NCBI GenBank assembly: GCA_964247295.1
Contig: CAXTTV010000023.1
Location: forward strand, 1 to 38,493
Source of the DNA: CAXTTV01 sp964247295
GTDB taxonomy: Bacteria > Chloroflexota > Ktedonobacteria > Ktedonobacterales > Ktedonobacteraceae
Length of the DNA: 38,493 nt
Reading direction: 5' to 3'
Numbering within the stretch: the first letter of the stretch is position 1; every line of letters starts with the position of its first letter. The notes beneath the pieces were generated by a model. The model saw only the letters and a list, made by a program, of their open reading frames with translations. It had not been told where the DNA came from and made no database searches. Both the position numbers and the translations under genes were made by a program. This document shows, one piece after another, positions 24,913 through 32,686 of this stretch.

Positions 24913-26679
24913 ATGCTGTATAGGGGGCGGTACGGATCACGCACGTCTATCTTGATCTTTTTAAGAAAAAGTCTCAAAGTTATAATTTTTCTGATTCTTC
25001 TCTCCTTAGGGCTGAGTTGGCGATCTCCAATCCCCGTTAGGGCTGCTGGTGTAAGCCCAACGGCGACGGTAGTGTACGGTCAAGGAGGAAATTTTACCAC
25101 CGGCACCGCGAATAATGGCGGTATCAGCGCCAACAGCCTGAACTCACCCCGACGCATCGCCGTAGATAGCAGTGGCGGTTTGTATGCGTCTGAGTATAGC
25201 AACAATCGGGTGTTGTACTATCCCTCAGGAAGCACGACAGCGACCCGCGTCTATGGACAGCTTGGAAGTTTTACCACCGGTACTGCGAATAATGGGGGAG
25301 TAACCGCAGATAGTTTAAATGCTCCCAAAGGTGTGGCGGTCGATAGCAGTGGTGGGCTCTACATCACCGATTCTGGAAATAATCGGGTGCTCTATTATAC
25401 ATCTGGTAGCACGACAGCGAGTAGAGTGTATGGTCAGAGTGGAAGCTTTACTACTAATGGTAGTGCAACCAGCGCTACCGGTCTATCCCAACCCACGGGG
25501 GTAGCCCCCGATGGGAGTGGTGGGCTCTTTGTGGCGGATGCCCAGAATAATCGGGTGTTGTATTTCCCAATTGCCAGCACCACAGCAACCAAAGTGTATG
25601 GACAGGGAGGAAGCTTTACGACCAGCACAGCCAATAATGGTGGGATCACTTCAAGCAGCCTGAATGCGCCTGTTGACGTGGCGGTCGATGGATACTATGG
25701 ATTGTACATTGCTGATTCCTCTAATAACCGGGTTGTGTATTATCCTGCTGGAAGTACCTTTGCGACGGTAGTCTATGGGCAAGGAGGGAATTTTACGACT
25801 AACACGGCGAATAATGGCGGGATCAGTGCCGGAAGCCTTAACCAGCCTTTAGGAATAGCCGTCGATACAAGTGGAAATCTTTATATTGCGGACTTTAGCA
25901 ATAATCGCATTTTAAAGTATCAGATGACTCTGAGCGTGACTACGCAACCGCCGACCAATAAAAATGTCAGTACAGCTTTTTCCACAGCCGTAAGCCTGAT
26001 AGATGTAGGATCAGGCGGTGTATTCACCGATTTTACAGGGACAGTTACTGTTGCCATCCAAAGTGGAAGTGGAACGGCAGGCGCGACTCTGGGTGGCACA
26101 ACCTCCGTTTCCGCTGTGAATGGAGTCGCGACTTTTTCCAATTTAACGATCGATACACCGGGAACGGGGTACATTTTGACGTTTAGCACAACTAACTATG
26201 GATCGGCGACCTCCAATACTTTTACTATCAGTGGCCCCCTGACGTATACACCGGTGACTCTGCCTTCCTTTACGTATACCCTCACGGGAGCCACGGGAAC
26301 AGTGAATTCACAATATGTGTTTAAAGTGAAAGACACAACCTTCTCTGGCGTAGGCTGGCACACCACTATTACCTCTACGCAATTTACTGCAAGTGGTGGA
26401 AAAACATTAGCGACCACCGCCACAAGAATTACCAGTGTAAGTTCGGCTTGCACACCCTCAACATCCTGTGTTGTGCCCACGAATACAGTGACCGGCTATC
26501 CATTAACCGTTCCCAGCGGGACTACCGCGCCAACCGCAATCTCTTTCTACAATGCTACCGGCGGAACTGGAACGGGAGATGTTACTGTCACAGTAAATCT
26601 GGCTGTCTCTATACCTCCGGGGACTGCCGCCGGCACGTATACCGGAGTCTTCACAGTTGCCTTAATTAAGGGCCAGTAA
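24913..26679 (+). CDS. Secreted NHL beta-propeller protein with WxL-like C-terminal domain
   Basis: The 588-aa protein has a signal peptide (hydrophobic 24-36, cleavage near VRAA). Five near-identical NHL-type repeats of about 57 residues (about 54-335) follow, with 'VYGQGGSFTT', 'LNxPxGVAVDSSGGLYIADxxNNRVLYY'. An Ig-like segment spans about 335-435. The last ~145 residues resemble the neighbouring small proteins: a 'VKDTTFSGVGWHTTI' motif, a Cys-containing middle, and an end 'IPPGTAAGTYTGVFTVAL', all in WxL-domain style. SD GGAAGG precedes ATG 24913. As the first gene of a cluster with two WxL-like proteins and a DUF916 protein, it is probably part of a cell-surface complex (inference from Firmicutes csc clusters). 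Confidence 0.82.
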   Translation: MLYRGRYGSRTSILIFLRKSLKVIIFLILLSLGLSWRSPIPVRAAGVSPTATVVYGQGGNFTTGTANNGGISANSLNSPRRIAVDSSGGLYASEYSNNRVLYYPSGSTTATRVYGQLGSFTTGTANNGGVTADSLNAPKGVAVDSSGGLYITDSGNNRVLYYTSGSTTASRVYGQSGSFTTNGSATSATGLSQPTGVAPDGSGGLFVADAQNNRVLYFPIASTTATKVYGQGGSFTTSTANNGGITSSSLNAPVDVAVDGYYGLYIADSSNNRVVYYPAGSTFATVVYGQGGNFTTNTANNGGISAGSLNQPLGIAVDTSGNLYIADFSNNRILKYQMTLSVTTQPPTNKNVSTAFSTAVSLIDVGSGGVFTDFTGTVTVAIQSGSGTAGATLGGTTSVSAVNGVATFSNLTIDTPGTGYILTFSTTNYGSATSNTFTISGPLTYTPVTLPSFTYTLTGATGTVNSQYVFKVKDTTFSGVGWHTTITSTQFTASGGKTLATTATRITSVSSACTPSTSCVVPTNTVTGYPLTVPSGTTAPTAISFYNATGGTGTGDVTVTVNLAVSIPPGTAAGTYTGVFTVALIKGQ

Positions 26680-26715
26680 GGGAGGGGAGGTTTGCATCTG
26701 TTGTTGGAGAAGAAC

Positions 26716-26741
26716 AAGGATACTTGTTTTCAAGTATCCTT
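26716..26741 (+). terminator. Terminator-like hairpin after NHL gene
   Basis: AAGGATACTTG-TTTT-CAAGTATCCTT is a perfect 11-bp hairpin 36 bp after the stop, with a weak following T-run. It may be a terminator or a transcript-stabilising hairpin. Confidence 0.6.
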
Positions 26742-26786
26742 CTATAAACAAAATTTTGTATGTGTGCCTCTAAGGAAAATTTAGTA

Positions 26787-26825
26787 TTTTTTGTGACATG
26801 TGTATAGTAAAAACGGAGTGGTATA
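26787..26825 (+). promoter_or_regulatory. Duplicated upstream element of first WxL-like gene
   Basis: TTTTTTGTGACATGTGTATA followed by GTAAAAA-CGGAGT-GGTATA is nearly repeated at 27703-27742 before the second paralogue. Conservation in a non-coding stretch suggests a promoter or regulator site. A clear -35/-10 pair of standard spacing cannot be assigned. Confidence 0.5.
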
Positions 26826-26894
26826 GGTACTCTAAAAAGAGAGAAGGAAATACTTTTACATCCCCTTTTCTCTATGTTTGTAAGATGCGATCAG

Positions 26895-26918
26895 CCGCTT
26901 TTTATAAAAAAGGAGCGG
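26895..26918 (+). promoter_or_regulatory. Conserved leader hairpin before first WxL-like gene
   Basis: CCGCT-TTTT...AAAAGG-AGCGG forms a stem in the 5' leader, just before the SD AAAGGA (26924-26929). The same hairpin with changed loop is at 27811-27836. It also masks an AAGGAG, so translational control is possible. Confidence 0.45.
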
Positions 26919-26938
26919 AGCAGAAAGGATAGCATAGT

Positions 26939-27574
26939 ATGAATCGTAGATTGAGGGCACAGATCTCGCGTTGGGGAGTCAGCTTTGTGTTAGCCAATGT
27001 CCTTGCTACTCTGGCGCTCTTGACTTTCGGTGGAGTCACGCAGGCAGCAAACCCGGCCTGTAATCCTGCAACGCCACAAGACGCTAGCTCAGGATCGACA
27101 ATCTGTGATATGTCGATCAATGCTCAGGTGAACCCCGGTGTCCTGACGCTTGCCAACGATGCCGCAGCTACAGTACCTGGTACTCCATTTACGTTGACTG
27201 GCGCGGCTATTACCGCCAACTTTAGCTTTACGAGTGTGGTGAAGGATCATCGTGGAAGTACCGCCGGCTGGGCCCTATCGGCCCAATCGGCGGGTATCAA
27301 AAATGGCACAACGACTCTCCCTTTAAGTCTCACCTCTGAGGATGTTACCTCCAGTTGTACAAATGGTAGCCGTCCAGCAACTACCTTTACGGCTTTATCT
27401 CCAGTCCCTTCGGCCTCCTCCTCTATTTTTCTGACAGCCGGTAATGCCAGTGGGACTGTAGTCGTTGATGGTGACTATACCAATAAAACCAATGGACAGT
27501 TTACTATCACGGCTGGATCACCGGCAGGGGCCTATGCGGGGTCGATTACAATCACACTCGCCAATGTTTTTTAA
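26939..27574 (+). CDS. Secreted WxL-like surface protein, paralogue 1
   Basis: The 211-aa precursor has a signal peptide (twin basic start, hydrophobic 14-30, cleavage after TQA). The mature part begins ANPAC with a second Cys at CDM. The core is 'VVKDHRGSTAGWALSAQSAG' near residues 101-120: a WAL motif in a D-x-R-G...GW context, as in WxL domains, which bind peptidoglycan non-covalently in Firmicutes. The second classical WxL motif near the C-terminus is not evident; the end is 'SPAGAYAGSITITLANVF', a beta-strand finish. It is very similar to the next gene, including its leader. AAAGGA precedes ATG 26939. Assignment to WxL is by motif and neighbourhood. Confidence 0.72.
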   Translation: MNRRLRAQISRWGVSFVLANVLATLALLTFGGVTQAANPACNPATPQDASSGSTICDMSINAQVNPGVLTLANDAAATVPGTPFTLTGAAITANFSFTSVVKDHRGSTAGWALSAQSAGIKNGTTTLPLSLTSEDVTSSCTNGSRPATTFTALSPVPSASSSIFLTAGNASGTVVVDGDYTNKTNGQFTITAGSPAGAYAGSITITLANVF

Positions 27575-27622
27575 CTGTCACTCTGATAATGGAATGGTGA
27601 GAGATCGGGGGTGCGTTAGTTC

Positions 27623-27650
27623 GATAAAAAGCTAAATTTCGAGCTTTTAT
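27623..27650 (+). terminator. Hairpin after first WxL-like gene
   Basis: AAAAGCT-AAATTTCG-AGCTTTT forms a 7-bp stem ending in T-rich sequence, about 50 bp after the stop. Confidence 0.6.
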
Positions 27651-27702
27651 GCATCCATTTGAATAGATATTCAAATATTATAGTTTAGAAAAAAGGTAAT
27701 AT

Positions 27703-27742
27703 TTTTTTTGTGACGTATGTATAGTAAAAAAGGAGTAGTATA
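27703..27742 (+). promoter_or_regulatory. Duplicated upstream element of second WxL-like gene
   Basis: This is the counterpart of the element at 26787-26825: a T-run, GTGACGTATGTATAGTAAAA, then GGAGTAGTATA. Only a few positions differ, so promoter and gene were probably duplicated together. Confidence 0.5.
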
Positions 27743-27810
27743 AATCCCCTATTAAGAGAAAACCAGTGTTTTTATAAACCTTTTTCTCCATGTTTGGGAG
27801 ATGCGATCAG

Positions 27811-27836
27811 CCGCTTTTTATTAAGAAAAGGAGCGG
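27811..27836 (+). promoter_or_regulatory. Conserved leader hairpin before second WxL-like gene
   Basis: CCGCT (27811-27815) pairs with AGCGG (27832-27836) with T/A-rich inner pairing. The same hairpin occurs in the first paralogue's leader, with inner sequence changed but folding kept. Confidence 0.45.
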
Positions 27837-27856
27837 AGCGGAAAGGATAATATGGT

Positions 27857-28492
27857 ATGAGTCGTAGATTGAGGATACAGATCTCGCGATGGGGAGCCAG
27901 TTTAGTGTTAGCCAGCGTCCTGGCTGCTCTGGCGCTCTTACCTTTTAGTGGAACTACGCGGGCGGCAAACCCCGCCTGTAATCCTGGAACACCACAAGAT
28001 GCCAGCGCCGGATCGGCCCTTTGTGATATGACGATCAACGCGCAGGTGAACCCCGGTGTGTTAACGCTTGCCAACGATGCCGCAGCTACAGTATCCGGCA
28101 CTCCGTTTACGCTGACTGGAGCAAGTATCACGGCGAACTTTATCTTTACGAGTGTGGTGAAGGATCATCGTGGAAGTACCGCTGGCTGGGCCCTGTCTGC
28201 ACAATCTGCGGGCATTAAAAATGGCGCAACGACCCTACCCTTAAGTCTCACCTCTGAGGATGTTACCTCCAGTTGTACAAATGGTACGTGTACAACACCT
28301 GTTTTTACGGCTTTGTCTCCGATACCTTCGGCCAGTGCTGGTACCTTTCTTATTGCTGGCGGCCCTCCAACTAATCCTGTGATAGATGGTGATTATACAA
28401 ACAAAACAAATGGGCGTTTCACGATTGCACCTGGAACACCAGCAGGGGCCTATTCCGGTACGATCACGATTACGCTTACCAACATTTATTAA
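27857..28492 (+). CDS. Secreted WxL-like surface protein, paralogue 2
   Basis: The 211-aa protein is the same length as paralogue 1 and clearly homologous throughout: signal peptide, ANPAC...LCDM, VVKDHRGSTAGWALSAQSAG, LPLSLTSEDVTSSC, and a C-terminal TPAGAYSGTITITLTNIY. Main differences are in the loop after the TSSCTNG segment, where this copy has CTTP and so an extra cysteine. AAAGGA lies nine bases before ATG 27857; an out-of-frame ATG at 27852 is ignored. The DUF916-type gene follows after 73 bp, so the pair may be partly co-transcribed. In Firmicutes such proteins are presented on the wall with a DUF916 partner; the same is inferred here. Confidence 0.72.
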   Translation: MSRRLRIQISRWGASLVLASVLAALALLPFSGTTRAANPACNPGTPQDASAGSALCDMTINAQVNPGVLTLANDAAATVSGTPFTLTGASITANFIFTSVVKDHRGSTAGWALSAQSAGIKNGATTLPLSLTSEDVTSSCTNGTCTTPVFTALSPIPSASAGTFLIAGGPPTNPVIDGDYTNKTNGRFTIAPGTPAGAYSGTITITLTNIY

Positions 28493-28515
28493 ATTTTTTA
28501 GTCTATAAAAGGTTG

Positions 28516-28542
28516 GGAGAGAGATCTAACTATTCTCTCTCC
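28516..28542 (+). terminator. Hairpin between WxL-like gene 2 and DUF916 gene
   Basis: GGAGAGAGA (28516-28524) pairs perfectly with TCTCTCTCC (28534-28542). There is no T-run, so it may attenuate or process the transcript rather than end it. Confidence 0.45.
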
Positions 28543-28565
28543 TCTGCTGAAGATGGAGCTCCGTG

Positions 28566-29717
28566 ATGGATATTGCTTCTCTTTCTCCCGCGAGTCATCG
28601 GTCTCATAGGTCTTGGCTGCGATTAACCTGGATCATGCTGCTTTTGCTTTCTATAAGTAGTTGGGGTATTTGTCCAGTTTCGGCCTCGGGTGGACCAGCC
28701 CCTGCCGATCAGACCACGAACGTAGAGCAAGAAAGGCATTTTAGCATTCAACCTTCATTCGCCAGCCCTTATGATGCTCACCCCAGGGGCTATTTTGTGT
28801 ATAATAATCCTGATTCTAAACTGAACGATAGTGTCTATGTTACCAATGATGGATCTGTTCGCGGCACTATTCACCTCTACCCGACTGATGCGAGCACCTC
28901 AGAGACCAGCGGTACAACTTTATTGGATGAGAGCTCTCCACGTCGAGATGTGGGCTCGTGGATTACGTTGAGCCAGTCCGAGGTTACTCTCGATCCTGGG
29001 GAAAGCCAGGAGGTGCCATTTACTGTAAAGGTCCCCAAAAAGGTGCGCCCAGGGCAGCACGGGGGTGGGATCGTCGCGAACTTAATGCAGGATCAGCACC
29101 GAAAGATTGTCAATCCAAAGGATACTATCAACATTAGAATTCGTTCCTTAATTGGTCTTGGTGTTCTGATCAACCTGCCTGGCAAGACCAGTGAGCAACT
29201 GCTAGCAAACAGCGTTCATTATGATGAGACCAGCGATTATCAACGGTTGTTAATCGGCTTACAGAATAATGGTACTCAGTTGCTGTATCCAAAGGGAGAG
29301 GTACAGATAGTGGATGACCAGGGGAAAAAGGTGCAGCAGATTCCCGTCAATATGAGGACCTTTCTACCTCAGACCTCAATCCATTATCCTGTATACGTTC
29401 AAGACAAAGGTTTAGAGGGTGGAAAAACCTATACCGCGAAAATTCACCTTACTTACGGACATAATCAGCATCTGGACTATGTAGCAAAATTTTACGTACC
29501 TGTACCCAATCATGGGTCTATTATCAATCAGTTACATAATCTAGTTCTTGCTCTGAAAGACTCGGATGATCCTTTTAGTCATCTACCACTTTGGGGTTAC
29601 ATGGCCCTTACTTCCATCACACTATTCCTGCTGGGCCTTCTAATCTTGCAACGAAAAAAGCTCGTAAAGCTTACAAAGGCAATGACAGCGCGACCACACT
29701 TCGTGTCGAAAAGGTGA
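28566..29717 (+). CDS. DUF916/DUF3324 (WxL-interacting) membrane-anchored protein
   Basis: The ~383-aa protein has the whole architecture of WxL-interacting proteins: signal peptide (hydrophobic about 20-38), a DUF916-like domain (about 55-170), a DUF3324-like domain (about 185-320), one C-terminal TM (about 342-362) and a Lys/Arg-rich tail. Landmark sequences are 'YFVYNNPDSKLNDSVYVTND' and 'LDPGESQEVPFTVKVPKKVRPGQHGGGIV'. In Firmicutes this family binds WxL proteins and peptidoglycan or host ligands. ATG 28566 is preferred to GTG 28563 because GGAG lies seven bases before it. It closes the cluster with the NHL and WxL-like genes and is followed by a strong terminator. This is the best-supported evidence for a WxL-type system here. 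Confidence 0.88.
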   Translation: MDIASLSPASHRSHRSWLRLTWIMLLLLSISSWGICPVSASGGPAPADQTTNVEQERHFSIQPSFASPYDAHPRGYFVYNNPDSKLNDSVYVTNDGSVRGTIHLYPTDASTSETSGTTLLDESSPRRDVGSWITLSQSEVTLDPGESQEVPFTVKVPKKVRPGQHGGGIVANLMQDQHRKIVNPKDTINIRIRSLIGLGVLINLPGKTSEQLLANSVHYDETSDYQRLLIGLQNNGTQLLYPKGEVQIVDDQGKKVQQIPVNMRTFLPQTSIHYPVYVQDKGLEGGKTYTAKIHLTYGHNQHLDYVAKFYVPVPNHGSIINQLHNLVLALKDSDDPFSHLPLWGYMALTSITLFLLGLLILQRKKLVKLTKAMTARPHFVSKR

Positions 29718-29733
29718 GCGTGTACGTATCTAC

Positions 29734-29775
29734 AAAGAACCGTTACCGGCCTTGGTAGCGGTTCTTTCTTATTTT
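29734..29775 (+). terminator. Intrinsic terminator closing the WxL-like cluster
   Basis: AAAGAACCGTTACC (29734-29747) pairs with GGTAGCGGTTCTTT (29754-29767), one G-U pair, with T-rich sequence after. Confidence 0.85.
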
Positions 29776-29941
29776 CTTAAGGCCTTTTTAAGGATCTGGA
29801 ACTATATCCAGAGATCTCAGCACGAAATTATTGGATTTTAAAAATTGTCTGAGAATAAGCTTAATGTTTCATAAGAACATCCGAATATATAAGTGTAAGC
29901 ATATTTAGGATCAAGAAAGAAAATCAAGAAGGAGTCATGCC

Positions 29942-30376
29942 ATGTGGTCGCTTTTATCTGAGAAACTTGAAATCGGTGAACTGTCTGGTCGCTACGAGTC
30001 CACAGATGCGGATCGAATAGAGAACTTTTTCCAGCAGTTGGCGGACAACAGCTATGTTGTTGTAGATCTAAAGCGGCTGGAGGCCATGGTATCTCGCTCA
30101 TGGAGCGCCTTTGTCGCGGGATTAAAACAATCCCAGCAGCGTGGCATTAAAATTTATCTTTGTGGGGCGAAGTCTACGTTTACGTATAGTTTTACTGAGT
30201 TGCGCAAAGATCTCTCTTTCGAGGTTTGCGAAAACTATACACAGGCCCTGAAGCAGATACTCAGTCATGTTGAGACGGTGAAGCAGGCTGCGGCCCCCGT
30301 TACCATTGAGAAGGTGAAACAGGTAGTGTCCCAGGCGAATACCTGGACACATGCTTCACAACTTGTTGCCTGCTAA
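29942..30376 (+). CDS. STAS-domain-like protein (anti-sigma antagonist type)
   Basis: The 144-aa cytoplasmic protein has the layout of a STAS domain (about 5-105): beta strands 'EIGELSGRYESTDA', 'YVVVDLKRLEAMVSRSWSAFVAGLKQSQQRGIKIYLCGAK', then a helix. The Ser residues at MVSRSWS occupy the place where anti-sigma antagonists carry the phospho-acceptor Ser. A helical extension (about 105-144) follows. No anti-sigma kinase or sigma factor is beside it, so a partner elsewhere is assumed. Start ATG 29942 is preceded by AAGGAG. A terminator follows at 30385. Confidence 0.68.
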   Translation: MWSLLSEKLEIGELSGRYESTDADRIENFFQQLADNSYVVVDLKRLEAMVSRSWSAFVAGLKQSQQRGIKIYLCGAKSTFTYSFTELRKDLSFEVCENYTQALKQILSHVETVKQAAAPVTIEKVKQVVSQANTWTHASQLVAC

Positions 30377-30384
30377 TTATCGCT

Positions 30385-30421
30385 AAAAAAAGCGTCCTTC
30401 ATATGCTCGGATGCTTTTTTT
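30385..30421 (+). terminator. Intrinsic terminator after STAS gene
   Basis: A-run and GCGTCC pair with GGATGC and a T-run (30411-30421), a classic A-tract/T-tract hairpin. Confidence 0.8.
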
Positions 30422-30579
30422 CTATTTTAAAGATGTAATATTGGGAAGAAAATGCTACTTCTAAAGATGAGATCAGTAGATTGTCACTAAAAAAGCGGAT
30501 TTTCCGTGAAAATAGTGTAAGAAAAATCTCGTATACATATTATTGATTTTAAATAAAGATTTGGGAAGGTTGTGAAAAC

Positions 30580-31128
30580 GTGACAACAAATACACGCCAT
30601 TTTCCCGGTAAAATTCACATGATGCCGGTGGCAAATCAAGAGATGGGTGAGACGCAGGTATATAAACGGGCCCTGGCTCTGGGATTTGTAAGTGGTTTGC
30701 GATCTACCTATCCTCTAGCGATTCTAGCCCGGACGGCGGACGAAAATGCAAATGAAGACGGTTTAGCAGGCTTTATTAACTCGCCGACCTTTAGAAATGT
30801 ATCGGCAGTCGCGGTTGTGGGTGAGACGATTGGCGATAAGCTGCCATTTACACCGGCTCGAACCAAAGGCGCGCCGTTTTATGGTCGCCTGGCCCTGGGA
30901 GCGGCCTCTGGCTGGCTTCTCGCGGAGCGATTTGGGCAATCTGGCCTCAGGGGCGCGGGCTTTGGAGTGTTGGGTGCGGCCCTGGGCTCTTTCGCCGGCA
31001 CCTTCTATCGCTCAGTTGCCAGTAACCTGCTGGGAACGCCAGATTTCATCTGGGGATTAGTGGAGGATGTGGTTGGTTTAAGTCTGGGATCGGCGGCAGT
31101 CCGAAAGGATAGCGAGCTGTTCTCTTAG
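30580..31128 (+). CDS. DUF4126-like membrane protein
   Basis: The 182-aa protein has 'ALGFVSGLRSTYPLAILAR' near residue 30, matching the 'GLRxxTPLA' signature of DUF4126-type proteins. Glycine/alanine-rich amphipathic or membrane helices follow (about 75-150). The function of the family is unknown. The start is GTG 30580, with GGGAAGG ten bases upstream; ATG codons at 30619 and 30622 would drop the polar N-terminus. A terminator is present at 31148. It appears to be a single gene. Confidence 0.65.
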   Translation: MTTNTRHFPGKIHMMPVANQEMGETQVYKRALALGFVSGLRSTYPLAILARTADENANEDGLAGFINSPTFRNVSAVAVVGETIGDKLPFTPARTKGAPFYGRLALGAASGWLLAERFGQSGLRGAGFGVLGAALGSFAGTFYRSVASNLLGTPDFIWGLVEDVVGLSLGSAAVRKDSELFS

Positions 31129-31147
31129 CTACAGTCCGGTACTACGG

Positions 31148-31178
31148 AGAGCTTTGCCAACTGGCGAGGCTCTTTTTT
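31148..31178 (+). terminator. Intrinsic terminator after DUF4126-like gene
   Basis: AGAGC-TTTGCC-AACT-GGCGAG-GCTCT followed by T6 (31173-31178). Confidence 0.85.
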
Positions 31179-31305
31179 GATGGAATCTTTACAAAATCTT
31201 GCGTCTTTTTTGTCCGTTTTTTAAGAAGAATCTCATATCATGTGGGTATTATTAGGACAAGAAGAAAAACGGTCCGATTCAGCCTAAAGGAAAGAGATAG
31301 ATACG

Positions 31306-31758
31306 ATGGATGAATGGCAGCAGATGCAGATGCCTCTTGATAGACCGCGATATGATGGGCCCCCACCGATATACGATGGTCCGAGACACGACGATCCACA
31401 AAGGCTTTCTAAACAAGACTCATTGAAAGTGGTCAGATCTTTGAAGCGTGGCCTCCTGCTTGGCTCGATCATAGCTTTTGGAAGTTTTAGCTGGCTCGCC
31501 GCCAATCATCAGATAGGAAATGCCGCGATTGGGCCATCGGCTCAACCAGAGCAGCATCAACCGGGCGGGCAAGGCTTTCATCATCACAGAGGTGAGTGGC
31601 AGTCGGAAGGAAATCAACAATCAGGGGACGATGCACAACAAGGTGGTCAGCAGGGAATAGATCCGCAACAGAATCAAGGATCTCAGCAGGGAGGAGGGTA
31701 TGGATTTGGATCAGGGCAGCAAGGGCAATCTCCCCAGTCCGGTAGTGGCGTCTCCTGA
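31306..31758 (+). CDS. Small single-pass membrane protein with Q/G-rich tail
   Basis: The 150-aa protein has a Pro/Asp-rich cytoplasmic N-terminus (repeats of the type 'YDGPxx'), a basic segment, and one TM helix (about 51-68). A low-complexity exterior tail is rich in Gln, Gly and Ser with an HHH patch. No flavinylation motif (S/T-G-A-T type) is visible, so it is not an obvious ApbE substrate. Its end overlaps the ApbE gene by 59 bp in another frame, tying their translation. It heads a three-gene operon with ApbE and the ferric-reductase-like gene, so a role as electron-transfer partner or scaffold is plausible but unproven. Confidence 0.7.
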   Translation: MDEWQQMQMPLDRPRYDGPPPIYDGPRHDDPQRLSKQDSLKVVRSLKRGLLLGSIIAFGSFSWLAANHQIGNAAIGPSAQPEQHQPGGQGFHHHRGEWQSEGNQQSGDDAQQGGQQGIDPQQNQGSQQGGGYGFGSGQQGQSPQSGSGVS

Positions 31759-32686
31759 GTTCTCGACTCCCGAGGGGATGCGTCGCGAGCAATTTCGCGC
31801 GATGGGAACTACAGCCTCGCTTCTTTTGCCAGAGCATCAGGCAGATCAAGGGCGACGATTGATAGAGGAGCTTTTTGCCACATGGGAAGGGCATCTCAGT
31901 CGTTTCAAGCCGGAGAGTGAGCTATCACGGGTGAACACTCATGCAGGCTTGCCGATTAAAGTTGGCCCATTGTTTTTTACGGTGTTACAGACAGCCTTGG
32001 AGGCGGCCCGTGAAACCGCTGGCCTCTATGATCCCACACTTCAGCAGCAGCTTCTCCAGATCGGCTATGACCGTAGCTTTGACGGTCTCGATCTCCGCCA
32101 GCCGGGGAGCAACTCGCGTGTTGAGCCGGGTGGTGGCTGGCGGCAGATCAAAATGGATCTTGTCGGCGGCTGGGTCCTGCTTCCTGTAGGGGTTGGTCTG
32201 GACTTTGGTGGGATCGCCAAAGGCATGGCGGTGGATGCCAGCGTAGAGCTTTTAAAGCACCATGGTATGGGCCCGGCCCTCGTAAATGCCGGTGGCGATC
32301 TGGCGATCCTTGGGGTGCCGAGGGGTCAGGATTCTTGGGTGCTCTCGGTTCCAGGTAAAGATCGGTACTGGAATCTGCCATTGCAGAAGGGCGCAATGGC
32401 GACCTCAGGAATCGAGCGTCGCCGCTGGCAGCAAGGGGATCGCCAGCGCCACCATTTGTTAGATCCCCGGACCGGAGAATCGGTCGAGAACGAACTCTGG
32501 TCGGTTACTGTCGTTGCCGGCACCTGTACTCAAGCGGAAGTTACCGCCAAAGTCGCCTTTATTCTAGGAACCGAGGACGGAAGCCGTTTTGTGAAAAAGC
32601 ATGGATCAGCGGCCCTGCTAGTCAAACAGAATGGTGAGCTTCAGAGTGTAGATCCCTGGCCAATGCATCTGATGGAGGCCGTATGA
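31700..32686 (+). CDS. apbE: ApbE-family FAD:protein FMN transferase
   Basis: The 328-aa protein contains the ApbE core from about residue 32: 'FRAMGTTASLLL', LDFGGIAKGMAVD (167-179), NAGGD (196-200), ATSG (234-237) and HHLLDPRTG (251-259). These enzymes move FMN from FAD onto Thr/Ser of target proteins, mostly outside the membrane. No signal peptide or lipobox is visible, which is unusual. ATG 31700 has GGAGG five bases ahead; ATG 31778 would be an alternative start close to the domain. It overlaps the upstream gene by 59 bp and the downstream gene by 4 bp (ATGA), giving tight coupling. No obvious FMN-binding-domain target is in the window. Confidence 0.9.
   Translation: MDLDQGSKGNLPSPVVASPEFSTPEGMRREQFRAMGTTASLLLPEHQADQGRRLIEELFATWEGHLSRFKPESELSRVNTHAGLPIKVGPLFFTVLQTALEAARETAGLYDPTLQQQLLQIGYDRSFDGLDLRQPGSNSRVEPGGGWRQIKMDLVGGWVLLPVGVGLDFGGIAKGMAVDASVELLKHHGMGPALVNAGGDLAILGVPRGQDSWVLSVPGKDRYWNLPLQKGAMATSGIERRRWQQGDRQRHHLLDPRTGESVENELWSVTVVAGTCTQAEVTAKVAFILGTEDGSRFVKKHGSAALLVKQNGELQSVDPWPMHLMEAV

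Noticed and set aside
25066..25920. Repeated DNA in the NHL gene as a CRISPR or satellite array
   Set aside because: The ~170-bp periodicity is explained by ~57-residue protein blades, and the repeats are not short or regularly spaced with unique spacers.
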